Assembly: GCA_904378045.1 (NCBI GenBank)
Contig: CAJFHC010000029.1
Coordinates: 1 to 35,328, forward strand
Reading direction: 5' to 3'
Length of the DNA stretch: 35,328 bases
DNA from: Candidatus Metalachnospira gallinarum
GTDB lineage: Bacteria > Bacillota > Clostridia > Lachnospirales > Anaerotignaceae
Positions within the stretch are counted from its first letter, which is position 1. The number at the start of each line of letters is the position of its first letter. The translations under genes and the position numbers were made by a program. Below the pieces are notes generated by a model. It was given only the letters and a program-made list of their open reading frames with translations. It was not told the DNA's origin and ran no database searches. Of this stretch, positions 7,660-15,603 are shown in pieces.

Positions 7660-8973
7660 TCAGCACTTGAAATCCTCAAGATTTCCGTCCTTGTCAAACT
7701 CAAGCTCATAGGGCTCGGAAAGTATTTCCACGTCGTCCCTGTTCATAACGTCGGGAAGGAGAGCCTCGGAAATCTCTATCTCGGAAAGGGAAAGGGTATC
7801 CCTTATCCTCGCTATCCTTGCCTGTGAGTAATCCGTCAGCTTTGTGCATGTGCGGATGGCGAGCCTGAGCGCCTCATAATCGCTGTTCTGATATACGGGT
7901 ATTTTTCCCGCGCTGAGCATGGTATTTGTGGAGAAGTTTATCCATGTGCTCTCCCAATCCACGCCCTGAAGGCATTTTCTCGTGGTCACGTCGGCAAAGC
8001 AAAGTCCGCAGGCGTTTCCGTGGCTGGGCTCCGTCATTCCTCTTACAAACATCTTCTTGCAGTGGAAATCGTCCTCAAATCCGGGCATACTGCCTCTGCC
8101 GGTAACATTGGGGTCGGCTCCCTCGCCGCTTATGTTCTTGCCGATCCTGTCGATGACAAGCACGTCGATGTTATCGAATTTCATCTTAGGCAGACGCCTT
8201 CTGGCGATCTCAAGCAGCTCGTGGTCGCCCTCGATGATCCTGTCCTTGGGGAACGCCTTTATCTCGGATATCTCGTCATAGGCGTTCTGCACCACGCCGA
8301 TGCCCATTACTACGTTCATCTTGCTGAGGAATTCCTTAGCCACAAGGGGTATCCTCTCGGCGAAGGTGTCAAAGCCCTGTCTGTGGAACCATGAACAGCC
8401 GTAATGCTTGGCGATTCCTATGGCGATCATCTTGCATATTCCGCTTTCAACATAGCCCTTGAAGTCCGTATGGGGCTTTACTTTATTGAAAAGTATTATG
8501 CCGTCTGCCTCAGCGGCGTATTTGTCGCAGAACACGGGCGTGTTGGCTCCGTCGGGTATCGTTCCTATCTGAACGACGTCCATGGACGCCTTAATCGGCA
8601 CGTTCATGGCTTCCTCGGTAATGCCGTAGTCCGTAAGTATCTGTACGTTGCCCTCAACGGTGCCGCCGCCGTGGCTTCCCATGGCGGGGATGATGAAGGG
8701 CTCTGCTCCCCATTCCTTCAGCTTGTCGCATATCGTCCTTATCATAAGCGGAAGGCTGGGTATTCCCCTGCTGCCCACGGTTATGGCTATGCTCTTGCCC
8801 TTAAGGGCGGCTCTGTCGATGTCAAGGCCGTCCAGCTCTCCCACAAGATGAGCCTTTATATCGTCTATTTTATCGTCCTCATATTTTTCCCTGATCCTGA
8901 CCATTTTTGGAATGGTTACGTCCTCAATTCCCTGAACAAAAAAGTTCATCGGCGGAAAATCTATTTTTATCAT
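7660..8973 (-). CDS. LarA-like nickel-pincer-nucleotide enzyme (DUF2088 family), substrate unknown
   Basis: This 437-residue protein belongs to the lactate racemase (LarA) superfamily, whose members racemise or epimerise alpha-hydroxy acids with a nickel-pincer cofactor. Counterparts of the Lactobacillus plantarum LarA residues are visible: R69 (GSRG), H101 (GSHGGG), H168 (KPHTDF), K181 (the lysine that holds the cofactor, GICKM) and H197, the nickel ligand. K181 and H197 are 16 residues apart, as are K184 and H200 in LarA. Annotators often call this group lactate racemase domain-containing protein. It is the last gene of a five-gene operon with a UxaA-type dehydratase and an esterase, so epimerisation of a hydroxy or sugar acid before dehydration is the likely role. 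No larB, larC or larE cofactor genes lie in the window. GGAGGC precedes the ATG. Confidence 0.82.
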   Translation of the reverse strand: MIKIDFPPMNFFVQGIEDVTIPKMVRIREKYEDDKIDDIKAHLVGELDGLDIDRAALKGKSIAITVGSRGIPSLPLMIRTICDKLKEWGAEPFIIPAMGSHGGGTVEGNVQILTDYGITEEAMNVPIKASMDVVQIGTIPDGANTPVFCDKYAAEADGIILFNKVKPHTDFKGYVESGICKMIAIGIAKHYGCSWFHRQGFDTFAERIPLVAKEFLSKMNVVMGIGVVQNAYDEISEIKAFPKDRIIEGDHELLEIARRRLPKMKFDNIDVLVIDRIGKNISGEGADPNVTGRGSMPGFEDDFHCKKMFVRGMTEPSHGNACGLCFADVTTRKCLQGVDWESTWINFSTNTMLSAGKIPVYQNSDYEALRLAIRTCTKLTDYSQARIARIRDTLSLSEIEISEALLPDVMNRDDVEILSEPYELEFDKDGNLEDFKC

Positions 8974-9032
8974 TTAAAAAGCCTCCATTCGATCTAAAAA
9001 TCCCCTTTTGCCGGTTTAGACGGTTCAAGCGC

Positions 9033-10193
9033 TTAAGCGAAGTTGCATTTTCTGGCCATGGACATATCGTTGAAGCCAAGGGCCTCGGCCTTGCTCTTTC
9101 TTCCGTTTACAACCTCCATCATCAGGTCAAAGAGATCCTCGCCCGTGTCGGCGATGGAAGCCTTGCCCGCTACGATGGCGCTGGCGTCAAAGTCGATGTT
9201 GTCGCTCATAAGGGAGAATGTCTCGGCGTTGCCCGTTATCTTTATGACGGGAACGATGCCGTTTCCTGTGGGTGTTCCGCGTCCCGTGGTAAAAATAACT
9301 ATCTGCGCTCCGCCGGCTACCATCGCCGCGATGGAAGCTATGTCCTGTCCCGGAGTATCCATTACGACAAGACCTTTCTTGTCCACCTGCTCGCCGTAGG
9401 CGTAAACCTCGTTGATCGTTGAGTATCCGGCTTTATTGATGCATCCGAGGGATTTTTCCTCGATGGTCGTAAGTCCGCCTTCCTTGTTTCCGGGGGAAGG
9501 ATTGCCGTCTCTTATGTTCTCTCCGGCAAGGGCGAAATGCTCCTCGTTGTTCTTTATCATATCAAGCAGGTCTTTAGCTACTCTCTCGTCCACGCATCTT
9601 GCGGCGAGTATATCCTCGGTTCCCATAAGTTCCGTTGTCTCGGAAAGTATGCTTGTCGCTCCAAGGGAAACGAGTTTGTCGCTTACATAGCCCAGCGTGG
9701 GGTTAGCGGCAAGACCGCTGGTCGGGTCGCTTCCGCCGCACTCCGTTCCAAGCATGAGCTCGGAGATGTCGGCCTCTTCCTTCTCGCACATGGAAGCGTC
9801 AAGGCTCATCTTCATGGCGTATTTTACGCCAAGCTCAACGGCCTTTATCGTTCCTCCGGCGTCCCTTATTACGACACATTCAAGGGGCTTGTTCGTAAGA
9901 GCCTTTATCCTCTCCACAAGCAGATGCGCCTGAACGCCCTCGCAGTTATTGCCGACAACGACCGTTCCGTATACGTTGGGGTTAGCCGCGAAGCCTGAAA
10001 GCACTTTGAACGTCATTTCCAGATCGGCGGCGGAGATGGCGCAGCCTCCCTGGTTGGGTATATAAACGGCTCCCGGCACCTGGGAAGCGATGAATCTCGC
10101 GGTTTCGCTGGCGCAAAGCGAGCAGGGAAGTATAAGCACATGGTTCCTTATGCCTATTTTTCCATCGGGTCTTCTGTATCCTTTGAATTTCAT
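9033..10193 (-). CDS. UxaA-family dehydratase, large subunit (altronate/galactarate dehydratase C-terminal domain)
   Basis: This 386-residue protein matches the large domain of altronate and galactarate dehydratases. It starts FKGYRRPDGKIGIRN, then has NPTLGYVSDKLVS, LSETTELMGTE and SPGNKEGGLTTIEEKSLG, all typical of the family. Cys residues at CSLC, GTECGG and RCVD may bind iron. It acts with the small SAF-domain protein encoded 21 bases upstream; in UxaA of Escherichia coli the two parts are one chain. Two-part versions include altronate-type dehydratases and the (R)-sulfolactate sulfo-lyase SuyAB, which cannot be told apart by eye. AGGAGGAATACAG precedes the ATG. Confidence 0.85.
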   Translation of the reverse strand: MKFKGYRRPDGKIGIRNHVLILPCSLCASETARFIASQVPGAVYIPNQGGCAISAADLEMTFKVLSGFAANPNVYGTVVVGNNCEGVQAHLLVERIKALTNKPLECVVIRDAGGTIKAVELGVKYAMKMSLDASMCEKEEADISELMLGTECGGSDPTSGLAANPTLGYVSDKLVSLGATSILSETTELMGTEDILAARCVDERVAKDLLDMIKNNEEHFALAGENIRDGNPSPGNKEGGLTTIEEKSLGCINKAGYSTINEVYAYGEQVDKKGLVVMDTPGQDIASIAAMVAGGAQIVIFTTGRGTPTGNGIVPVIKITGNAETFSLMSDNIDFDASAIVAGKASIADTGEDLFDLMMEVVNGRKSKAEALGFNDMSMARKCNFA

Positions 10194-10214
10194 CTGTATT
10201 CCTCCTATCGATCC

Positions 10215-10487
10215 TTATTTCATCATACTGTCCAGGTTCCATGTGTGGATATGCTCGCCCTGTTTTATGTCGGCAAGCGCGTATCCTATCTTGCAGCCGT
10301 ATTTTGTGATTACCTCGCCCTTTTTGATGTCTCTGAGGGCGGCTTTGTGATAAATCGGTATGTCGGTGGCGGCCTTGATCCTTTTTTCCTCTCCGCCGAT
10401 GTTATAGATTATGTCCTCTCCGGCCTTTACGGGAGCGATAACCGTGGCCACGCTGTCGGTATCCTTTATTACAAGACTGTTATACAT
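10215..10487 (-). CDS. UxaA-family dehydratase, small SAF-domain subunit
   Basis: This 90-residue SAF-domain protein (KDTDSVATVIAPVKAGEDI, then IPIYHKAALRDIKKGEVITK) corresponds to the N-terminal part of altronate and galactarate dehydratases. The HKAALRDIKKGE and GYALADIKQGEHIHTWN blocks are diagnostic. It should associate with the large subunit encoded next. It sits 17 bases after the regulator gene and has a strong AAAGGAGG ribosome site. Confidence 0.88.
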   Translation of the reverse strand: MYNSLVIKDTDSVATVIAPVKAGEDIIYNIGGEEKRIKAATDIPIYHKAALRDIKKGEVITKYGCKIGYALADIKQGEHIHTWNLDSMMK

Positions 10488-10504
10488 ATTTTTCCTCCTT
10501 TTAT

Positions 10505-11218
10505 TTATGTAAGGTCAGCAAGGTTCGTCCATATTTCCGTGCTTTCCCTTATTATTTTGTCCACAAGGGAAGCGTCTCTTTTCTCAATGGGCTCCAGCAG
10601 CATTTTATGGCTGTATACCGTAAGCTCCGGCACCCTGTCCTGATTTTCGTAGGTTTTAAGCAGATAGGGACTAAAATAATTCATGGCGAAGGCGTAGACC
10701 CTTTCTATGAACCCGTTGTGAGCCGCCCTTCCAAGCAGGCGGTGGAACTCCAGGTCTATGTCCAGCTTCTTCTCCTCAAGCCCCTCCTCCCCCGTGGGAA
10801 GGCTGCCGAATCCCTCTATGTTTTCCTTCAGAGCCGCGATGTCGTCCTCGGTGGCGTTCTCTATCGCCATATAAAGTATCTCCCTCTCCACGGCTTTTCT
10901 AAAATCCTGTATCTCCTTTTTCGTCGGGCTCATAAGCAGGAAACTGAAAAGCAGGGGATCCATGTTGGAGAAACTGTCCGGCTGGCTTATGAACGTGCCG
11001 TTTCCCCTCTGTATATCGATTACGCCAAGGGCGGAAAGCACCTTCATGGCCTCCCGGACGGAGCCGCGGCTGACGGAGAGCATCTCCGAAAGCTCTGTCT
11101 CGTTGGGGATGCGGTCGCCGGGGCGAAGCTCCTTTTTCTCGAGCTTGTCCCTGAACGTCTTTACGACAAAGTCCACGGCAGACTCGTGCCGTTTCCCCTC
11201 TACCCTTTCAAGCGCCAT
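10505..11218 (-). CDS. FadR/GntR-family transcriptional regulator with FCD domain
   Basis: This 237-residue regulator has a GntR winged helix at residues 15-80 (LRPGDRIPNETELSEMLSVS, then RGSVREAMKVLSALGVI) and an all-helical FCD effector domain from about residue 95. FCD domains usually bind carboxylic or sugar acids, often with a metal. It sits inside the operon it probably controls, between the esterase gene (2-base gap) and the SAF subunit gene. The palindrome ACATCA-N6-TGATGT in the operon promoter is the best candidate operator. GGAGGACTGAAT precedes the ATG. Confidence 0.92.
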   Translation of the reverse strand: MALERVEGKRHESAVDFVVKTFRDKLEKKELRPGDRIPNETELSEMLSVSRGSVREAMKVLSALGVIDIQRGNGTFISQPDSFSNMDPLLFSFLLMSPTKKEIQDFRKAVEREILYMAIENATEDDIAALKENIEGFGSLPTGEEGLEEKKLDIDLEFHRLLGRAAHNGFIERVYAFAMNYFSPYLLKTYENQDRVPELTVYSHKMLLEPIEKRDASLVDKIIRESTEIWTNLADLT

Positions 11219-11220
11219 AT

Positions 11221-12171
11221 TCAGTCCTCCTTTATGCCGAAGGCTTTTCTAAGGGCGTTATACAAAAGCCCATAGGCCATTTTTGCATATCCCGAATCGG
11301 GAACGGAAATCTCAAAACTGTGGTAGCATCCGGGGAAAATATGGTATTCCACCGGAACGCCCGCTCTTATGAGCCTTGTCCAGTATTCGATGTTTTCGTC
11401 AAGCAGAGGATCCACCGTTCCGATATAGGAGAACACCGGCGGCAGTCCGCTCAGATCCTCGGCCAGAGCCGGTGAGATGTAGCCGTCGGGCTCGCCGTCA
11501 AGATAAGCTCCCCAGCCGATCTTGCTGTAATCGTAGCACCATACCTTATGGCTTGTAACGGCCTTCTGGGAAACGCTGTCCGCCCTGCAGTCAAGCATAG
11601 CGTAGAGGGGAACCTGCAAAACGGGTTTGGGGCCTTTCCTGTCCCTTGTCATAAGGGCGAGGGCAGCGGTAATCCCTCCTCCGGCGGACATACCCGTAAT
11701 GGCTATTCTTGAAGGATCAGCCCCTATGGACGATCCGTTTTTATCAAGCCATACAAGGGCCTCGTAGGCGTCCTCCAGCGGAGCGGGAGCCTTATATTCC
11801 GGAGCAAGCCTGTATTCCACTGAAATGACCATCATTCCTACGTTTTTCGCCATCCTTACGCAAAGGTCGTTCTGCCTGAGCACGCTTCCGAAAACATATC
11901 CGCCGCCATGGAAATACAATCCGCAGGGAAGAAGCTCCACGCCTCTGCCGGCGGGCTCGTATATCCTCAGCTTTATGTCCGGAGCGCCTTTGGGGCCAGG
12001 GATCATCTTCTCATAAACATTGACCTCCGGGTCGTCCTTCAGATTGGCTTTCTCCTGCTCATAGCTGGACTTTTTGAACTCCTCCAGATGAAAGAGGTCA
12101 AAGCCCGGCGAAGCGTCATAGTTGGCTAAAAGCTCCGGGTCTATAAGGGAACGCATTTTGTTTTCATCCAT
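11221..12171 (-). CDS. Alpha/beta hydrolase of the hormone-sensitive lipase (acetyl esterase) family
   Basis: This 316-residue cytoplasmic esterase has the oxyanion-hole motif HGGGYVFG (residues 88-95), nucleophile S162 in GMSAGGG, acid D254 (GTVDPLLDEN) and base H284 (CYHSFE). The usual GDSAG elbow is GMSAG here. The chosen start is the ATG at 12171, with AGGAGG eight bases upstream; a GTG three codons earlier would overlap that site. It is the first gene of the hydroxy-acid operon, so it may hydrolyse an ester or lactone to release the acid processed downstream. No signal peptide is seen. Confidence 0.88.
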   Translation of the reverse strand: MDENKMRSLIDPELLANYDASPGFDLFHLEEFKKSSYEQEKANLKDDPEVNVYEKMIPGPKGAPDIKLRIYEPAGRGVELLPCGLYFHGGGYVFGSVLRQNDLCVRMAKNVGMMVISVEYRLAPEYKAPAPLEDAYEALVWLDKNGSSIGADPSRIAITGMSAGGGITAALALMTRDRKGPKPVLQVPLYAMLDCRADSVSQKAVTSHKVWCYDYSKIGWGAYLDGEPDGYISPALAEDLSGLPPVFSYIGTVDPLLDENIEYWTRLIRAGVPVEYHIFPGCYHSFEISVPDSGYAKMAYGLLYNALRKAFGIKED

Positions 12172-12247
12172 TTGAAACACCTCCTAAGGAGCGGGGAGCG
12201 CTTATAAGACGTTTCTTTACGCTCTCCGAGTTTGTATTTTTATATAA

Positions 12248-12265
12248 ACATCATACGTTTGATGT
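12248..12265. promoter_or_regulatory. Candidate FadR-type operator in the esterase operon promoter
   Basis: ACATCA and TGATGT form a perfect inverted repeat around six bases. It lies about 80 bases before the esterase start and inside the spacer of a plausible minus-strand promoter (TTAAGA, 17 bases, TTATAT). FCD-type GntR regulators bind short palindromes of this kind. Confidence 0.6.
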
Positions 12266-12344
12266 CTTAATTGTATTCTATTTGACTGAATTTTGTCATT
12301 ATTAAATTTTCACAAAGTTTTTTTCTGAAAATATACAGTGAATA

Positions 12345-12378
12345 CAAAAAACGCCCTTCGGTCACACCCGAAGGACGC
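12345..12378 (-). terminator. Intrinsic terminator of the TauE-like transporter gene
   Basis: A 10-bp stem (CGTCCTTCGG with CCGAAGGGCG, one wobble) has a GTGTGA loop and is followed by six T residues on the minus strand. It separates the transporter transcript from the esterase operon. Confidence 0.88.
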
Positions 12379-12406
12379 TGAAATCAAAAATATCGAATTT
12401 TATAAA

Positions 12407-13168
12407 TCATATGACCAGTCCGGCCAGCATATACACGGCTATAATAACGGAAAATATACCGACCGCCCTTTTAAGCGGAGCCGACGGTATTTTTGAGGAA
12501 AAACGCCTTCCGAGAAGGGCCGCCCCTCCGTAGGTCACGCAGATTACAGCCATATATACAATAAGGCCGCTTATCTCCACTCCCCTTACATAGCCAACGA
12601 ACGCAGGAACGGAAACGAACAGCGAGTCTATAAGTCCCACGGCCATAGCCACATGCACCTCCATGCCCATGGTAGTAAGCAGGGGCATAACAAGTATTGG
12701 GCCGCCGGAACCGCCGATGGCGCACACCGTGGATGTCACAAGGCCGAACGCGAACATGCCGGCTCTGGAGTCCAGCAGGGGGCTCCTCTTTTCCTCCCTT
12801 GCCTTTTTGTTCTTTCTTCCCATCACGATAATGGATATGCCGGCAAGAAGCACGACTATATAAAGTATGAGCTTGACGTTTTCCGGGCTTATGAGCGAAT
12901 TGAGCCTTACGCCGAAAACAGCTCCGACGGCGCTGGCCGCGCATAGCCATCCGAGGGTTCTTCTCTCCCGTCCGAAGCCTTCCTTAAAGCCGATAAGAGC
13001 CACCGGCCCCGACAGTATAAACGCCCAATAGCTTATGGCAAGATATTCCCCCACGGAAAAATCCGTATAGGCCGCGTAAAACATGGGCAGAAGAAAGCCC
13101 GAAAGCCCGCAGGCTCCCACAATAAAACCTATTACCGCGTTGGCTATGGCCACCATTATCATCTGCAT
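12407..13168 (-). CDS. TauE/SafE-family membrane transporter (sulfite exporter-like)
   Basis: This 253-residue integral membrane protein has about eight hydrophobic segments. The family pattern of two repeats is visible (GFIVGACGLSGFLLPMFYAA near the start, and GLVTSTVCAIGGSGGPILVM in the second half). Members export sulfite, sulfoacetate or related organic anions, but most are uncharacterised. It is next to, but not cotranscribed with, the UxaA-type operon. It has its own promoter with a palindrome and its own terminator. GGGGGAGAG precedes the ATG. Confidence 0.85.
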   Translation of the reverse strand: MQMIMVAIANAVIGFIVGACGLSGFLLPMFYAAYTDFSVGEYLAISYWAFILSGPVALIGFKEGFGRERRTLGWLCAASAVGAVFGVRLNSLISPENVKLILYIVVLLAGISIIVMGRKNKKAREEKRSPLLDSRAGMFAFGLVTSTVCAIGGSGGPILVMPLLTTMGMEVHVAMAVGLIDSLFVSVPAFVGYVRGVEISGLIVYMAVICVTYGGAALLGRRFSSKIPSAPLKRAVGIFSVIIAVYMLAGLVI

Positions 13169-13226
13169 AAGCTCTCCCCCTTTTTATAAAGCCCCGATAA
13201 AGCCGGTAAATATCCCATAGTCCTCA

Positions 13227-13264
13227 TTAAACTCGAAAAAGCCCTATGGAATTTTTCGACACTC
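13227..13264 (-). repeat. Degenerate fragment of the terminator-associated repeat
   Basis: On the minus strand this reads TGTCGAAAAA, a short hairpin, then CTTTTTCGAGTTTAA, matching one end of the 170-205 bp repeat. It lies at the predicted start of the TauE-like transcript, so it would form a hairpin in that mRNA leader. Confidence 0.6.
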
Positions 13265-13267
13265 TAT

Positions 13268-13296
13268 ATTATAGCTAAAGCGCTTTAGATACACAA
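13268..13296 (-). promoter_or_regulatory. Promoter of the TauE-like transporter with a palindromic operator
   Basis: On the minus strand TTGTGT and TATAAT are 17 bases apart. The spacer contains the perfect 14-base palindrome CTAAAGCGCTTTAG (13275-13288), placed where a repressor would block RNA polymerase. No regulator gene is obviously linked to it. Confidence 0.7.
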
Positions 13297-13415
13297 GCAG
13301 CCCGCAAATTAATTACCATCTATTAAATTTGATAGCCGCGAACGCGTTTGCGCATACCGTTTTAAGACGCGAAAGCCGCTTTGGATATTCCAAAACGGCC
13401 TGTAAAACCATAATA

Positions 13416-14264
13416 TTATTCCTCAGGAACGAAATAAACTACTCCAAAGGCTCCCTCTCCGACATGGGCTCCGATGGTTGAGCCGATATTCGTAACTACG
13501 GCGTTTTCAACGGGATACCCCTTTTCCCCGAGTCTTTCCATAAATTCCTCGCAGTTTCCCCTGTCCTTGGAATAGAGGAAATAGAGCGGAAGGCTTTTGT
13601 CGATTCCGGTCTTGTCAAGATATTTCACAAGTTTGCCCATCATGCTTTTGCGTCCGAGGCATTTTTCCGCCAGAGCCACTGTGCCCTCGGGCGTCAGCTT
13701 TATTATGGGCTTTATGTTGGCCAGGGTTCCGATGCCGGCAGCGGTCTTTGAAAGCCTGCCGCCCTTGCAGAGATATTCCAGAGTGTCAAGCCCGGCCACA
13801 AGGCGGCTCCTGTCCCTGAGCTTTTCCGTCATTTCTGCTATCTCGGCCGCCCCCATGCCCTTTTGAGCCAGTTCGGCGGCGTAAAGCACAAGCGCCTTTT
13901 CCCCTCCGGTGGCAAGAAGGCTGTCAACTATGTATATCCCTTCTCCTCCGCAAAGCTCTTTCGCGATGAGAGCCGACTGCATGGTTCCGCTCAGCCCGCC
14001 GGAAAGGAGTATGGCGATAACCTCGTCCCCGGCGTCTAACGCGGCCTTGAACTCGGCGAGAAAAGCCTCCGGAGACGGCTGCGACGTCTTTGGAAATTCC
14101 TTCTCGGTTTTAAGCAGCTCATAAAACTTTTCCTTGTCAAGATCCACGCCGTCAAGGTAATTTTTTTCGCCAAAGCTGACCGACAGCGGTATGCTTGTTA
14201 TCGAGTATTTTTCCAGTTCCTCCTTTTCCATATCGGCGGCGGAATCGGTAATAATTCTTATCAT
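13416..14264 (-). CDS. DegV-family fatty-acid-binding protein
   Basis: This 282-residue DegV protein starts IRIITDSAADMEKEELEKY and contains KTSQPSPEAFLAEF, ILLSGGLSGTMQSA and LEYLCKGGRLSK, the usual family landmarks. DegV proteins bind a fatty acid, and some (FakB) present it to the kinase FakA for incorporation into phospholipid. No fakA is in the window. It lies 12 bases after a MarR regulator gene and is probably cotranscribed with it. GAGAGGAG precedes the ATG. Confidence 0.93.
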   Translation of the reverse strand: MIRIITDSAADMEKEELEKYSITSIPLSVSFGEKNYLDGVDLDKEKFYELLKTEKEFPKTSQPSPEAFLAEFKAALDAGDEVIAILLSGGLSGTMQSALIAKELCGGEGIYIVDSLLATGGEKALVLYAAELAQKGMGAAEIAEMTEKLRDRSRLVAGLDTLEYLCKGGRLSKTAAGIGTLANIKPIIKLTPEGTVALAEKCLGRKSMMGKLVKYLDKTGIDKSLPLYFLYSKDRGNCEEFMERLGEKGYPVENAVVTNIGSTIGAHVGEGAFGVVYFVPEE

Positions 14265-14276
14265 TTTGTTCTCCTC

Positions 14277-14738
14277 TCAGTTGTCTTTGATCTTTTTAAG
14301 ACCGTCAGTGACCTTGTTGACCAGGTCGGCGCAGTCATTGGCGCAGTCCGTTCCGACGGCGTCCACGAGCCTGTCGAGCATAAGCATTATACCCTCGTGT
14401 TCCTTCAGATACCTCATCTCGCCCTCGCCCGTCAGCTTTATATATACGAATCTTCTGTCTTTTTCGGAGCGCAGACGGGTAACAAGCCCCTTTTCCTCCA
14501 TGGAATTGATGAGCTTGTTCATCTGGCTTTTGAAAAGTCCGGTTTCCACGCACAGCTCCGTAGCGATATAAAATTTATCCGGTTCCGTGTCCTTGCGTCT
14601 TTTAAGCAGGCCGCAGACAAGCACCTCGTTGAATGTCATGCCAGACACACGCCTTCTGTTCCACACCGTTGACGACAGATTGAGCCACGATCCCAGAAGC
14701 CGCTCCCCTGCCAGTCTTTTTTCATCCATACATATCAT
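14277..14738 (-). CDS. MarR-family transcriptional regulator
   Basis: This 153-residue protein has a MarR winged helix-turn-helix: TELCVETGLFKSQMNKLINS is the recognition region and TRLRSEKDRRFVYIKLTGEG the wing. The C-terminus is helical. It probably controls itself and the DegV gene 12 bases downstream. The start is uncertain between the ATG at 14738 and another three codons in; neither has a good ribosome site. A GTTAA-N5-TTAAC palindrome lies just upstream. Confidence 0.88.
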   Translation of the reverse strand: MICMDEKRLAGERLLGSWLNLSSTVWNRRRVSGMTFNEVLVCGLLKRRKDTEPDKFYIATELCVETGLFKSQMNKLINSMEEKGLVTRLRSEKDRRFVYIKLTGEGEMRYLKEHEGIMLMLDRLVDAVGTDCANDCADLVNKVTDGLKKIKDN

Positions 14739-14762
14739 CCCAAACGCTTAATATTTGTATAA

Positions 14763-14777
14763 GTTAAAAATCTTAAC
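14763..14777. promoter_or_regulatory. Possible MarR operator
   Basis: GTTAA and TTAAC form an inverted repeat around five bases, 25 bases upstream of the MarR start codon. MarR proteins often bind palindromes near their own promoter. No further support is visible. Confidence 0.4.
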
Positions 14778-14841
14778 CATTAACAAAGTCAATTATATTG
14801 CTTCTGCAAATACTTGTCAATGTTAAAATCTATTTCCAAAT

Positions 14842-14875
14842 TAAAAACGTCCGTCAAACCGAAGTTTTACGGACG
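14842..14875 (-). terminator. Terminator of the HMA-protein gene, beyond the repeat
   Basis: CGTCCGT pairs with ACGGACG, with further AAAC/GTTT pairing inside around a TTCG-type loop. Five T residues follow on the minus strand. Repeat copy 2 lies between it and the gene it would serve. Confidence 0.8.
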
Positions 14876-14879
14876 ATAG

Positions 14880-15083
14880 ACTGTCAAAAAAAACTAATCC
14901 ATTTTGATTTTGAGCGGGAAGGTAAGACCCTCCCGAGTTTATTCCGCAGGCGGAATTCATTTCCGCCGAGGAAAATCCCGTATTTCCGCGCCCTGACAAA
15001 GTCCAGTGCTTTCCGCAGAAATAGGGATTTATTGCCTTAATTTAAACTCGAAAAAGTCCCAAAGGACTTTTTCGACACGCTGG
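14880..15083 (-). repeat. Terminator-associated structured repeat, copy 2
   Basis: About 204 bp. It shares with copies 1 and 3 the terminal ACTGTC-A(n)-CTAATCC block, the GGCGGAA/TTCCGCC hairpin (14949-14967), the GAAATAGGGATTTATTGCC block and the CGAAAAAGTCC hairpin end. It carries a different segment after the first block and an extra roughly 40-base segment in the middle, so the family is modular. It begins 8 bases beyond the stop of the HMA-protein gene. Confidence 0.85.
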
Positions 15084-15091
15084 CGGATGTT

Positions 15092-15469
15092 TTATCTTTC
15101 CCCCTCTATGGTTTCCACGCCAAGGACCTCGTAGCCCGATCTTCTTACTATATCGGCTATAAGGGCGGTGTCGGCGGGATTTTTCATATATACGTCGGCC
15201 GTTTTTTTGGAAAGGTCGACTTTTGCGTAAAAACCGTCTCTGCCGTTGAAGGCGTTTTCCACCCTGGCGGCGCAGTTTTTGCATGTCATTCCTCCGATTC
15301 TGACCTTCTTATGACATGGATAGTTTTTTACGTCGCTGTCCGCCGGCTTTATTTTCTTCACCTTGTCCTCGCCGGCTCCGCAGCATCCGCTGGCAAGTTT
15401 TTTCATATAGCTTTTCACTGAAAAAATAACTATAACTATAAGTATTACGATTATTACAGCCGTTCCCAT
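15092..15469 (-). CDS. Membrane-anchored heavy-metal-associated (HMA) domain protein
   Basis: This 125-residue protein has an N-terminal membrane helix (AVIIVILIVIVIFSV, residues 4-18) and a short Cys pair (GCCG, about residue 28). From about residue 55 it has an HMA domain with the metal site GMTCKNC and a typical ferredoxin-like end (DIVRRSGYEVLGVE). HMA domains carry Cu(I) or other soft metals. The N-terminal part resembles the small FeoB-associated Cys-rich peptides, and such a peptide is encoded at 19.8 kb. It follows the flavodoxin gene in the same direction, though a terminator-like hairpin lies between. Confidence 0.82.
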   Translation of the reverse strand: MGTAVIIVILIVIVIFSVKSYMKKLASGCCGAGEDKVKKIKPADSDVKNYPCHKKVRIGGMTCKNCAARVENAFNGRDGFYAKVDLSKKTADVYMKNPADTALIADIVRRSGYEVLGVETIEGER

Positions 15470-15496
15470 ATAATACCCTTCCTTCCGATAACGCCG

Positions 15497-15523
15497 AAAA
15501 CCGCCCGGAAGACAGCCTTCCGG
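15497..15523. terminator. Hairpin terminator after the flavodoxin gene
   Basis: CCGGAAG and CTTCCGG pair around a 5-base loop, followed on the minus strand by GCGG and a short T run. It probably ends or weakens transcription of the DUF2325-DUF3793-flavodoxin operon. Confidence 0.55.
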
Positions 15524-15603
15524 ACGATAATCGTTTTTAATAATATATGCTTCTCGTTTTATATTGCTTTTATTCCGCCAAAAATCGCTTTCATGACGAT
15601 AAC

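Noticed and set aside
9033..10487. Naming the dehydratase pair SuyAB (sulfolactate sulfo-lyase) because a TauE-like exporter is near
   Set aside because: The sequence fits both SuyAB and altronate-type dehydratases, the TauE-like gene is a separate transcript, and no sulfolactate transporter or dehydrogenase is seen. Kept as one possibility only.
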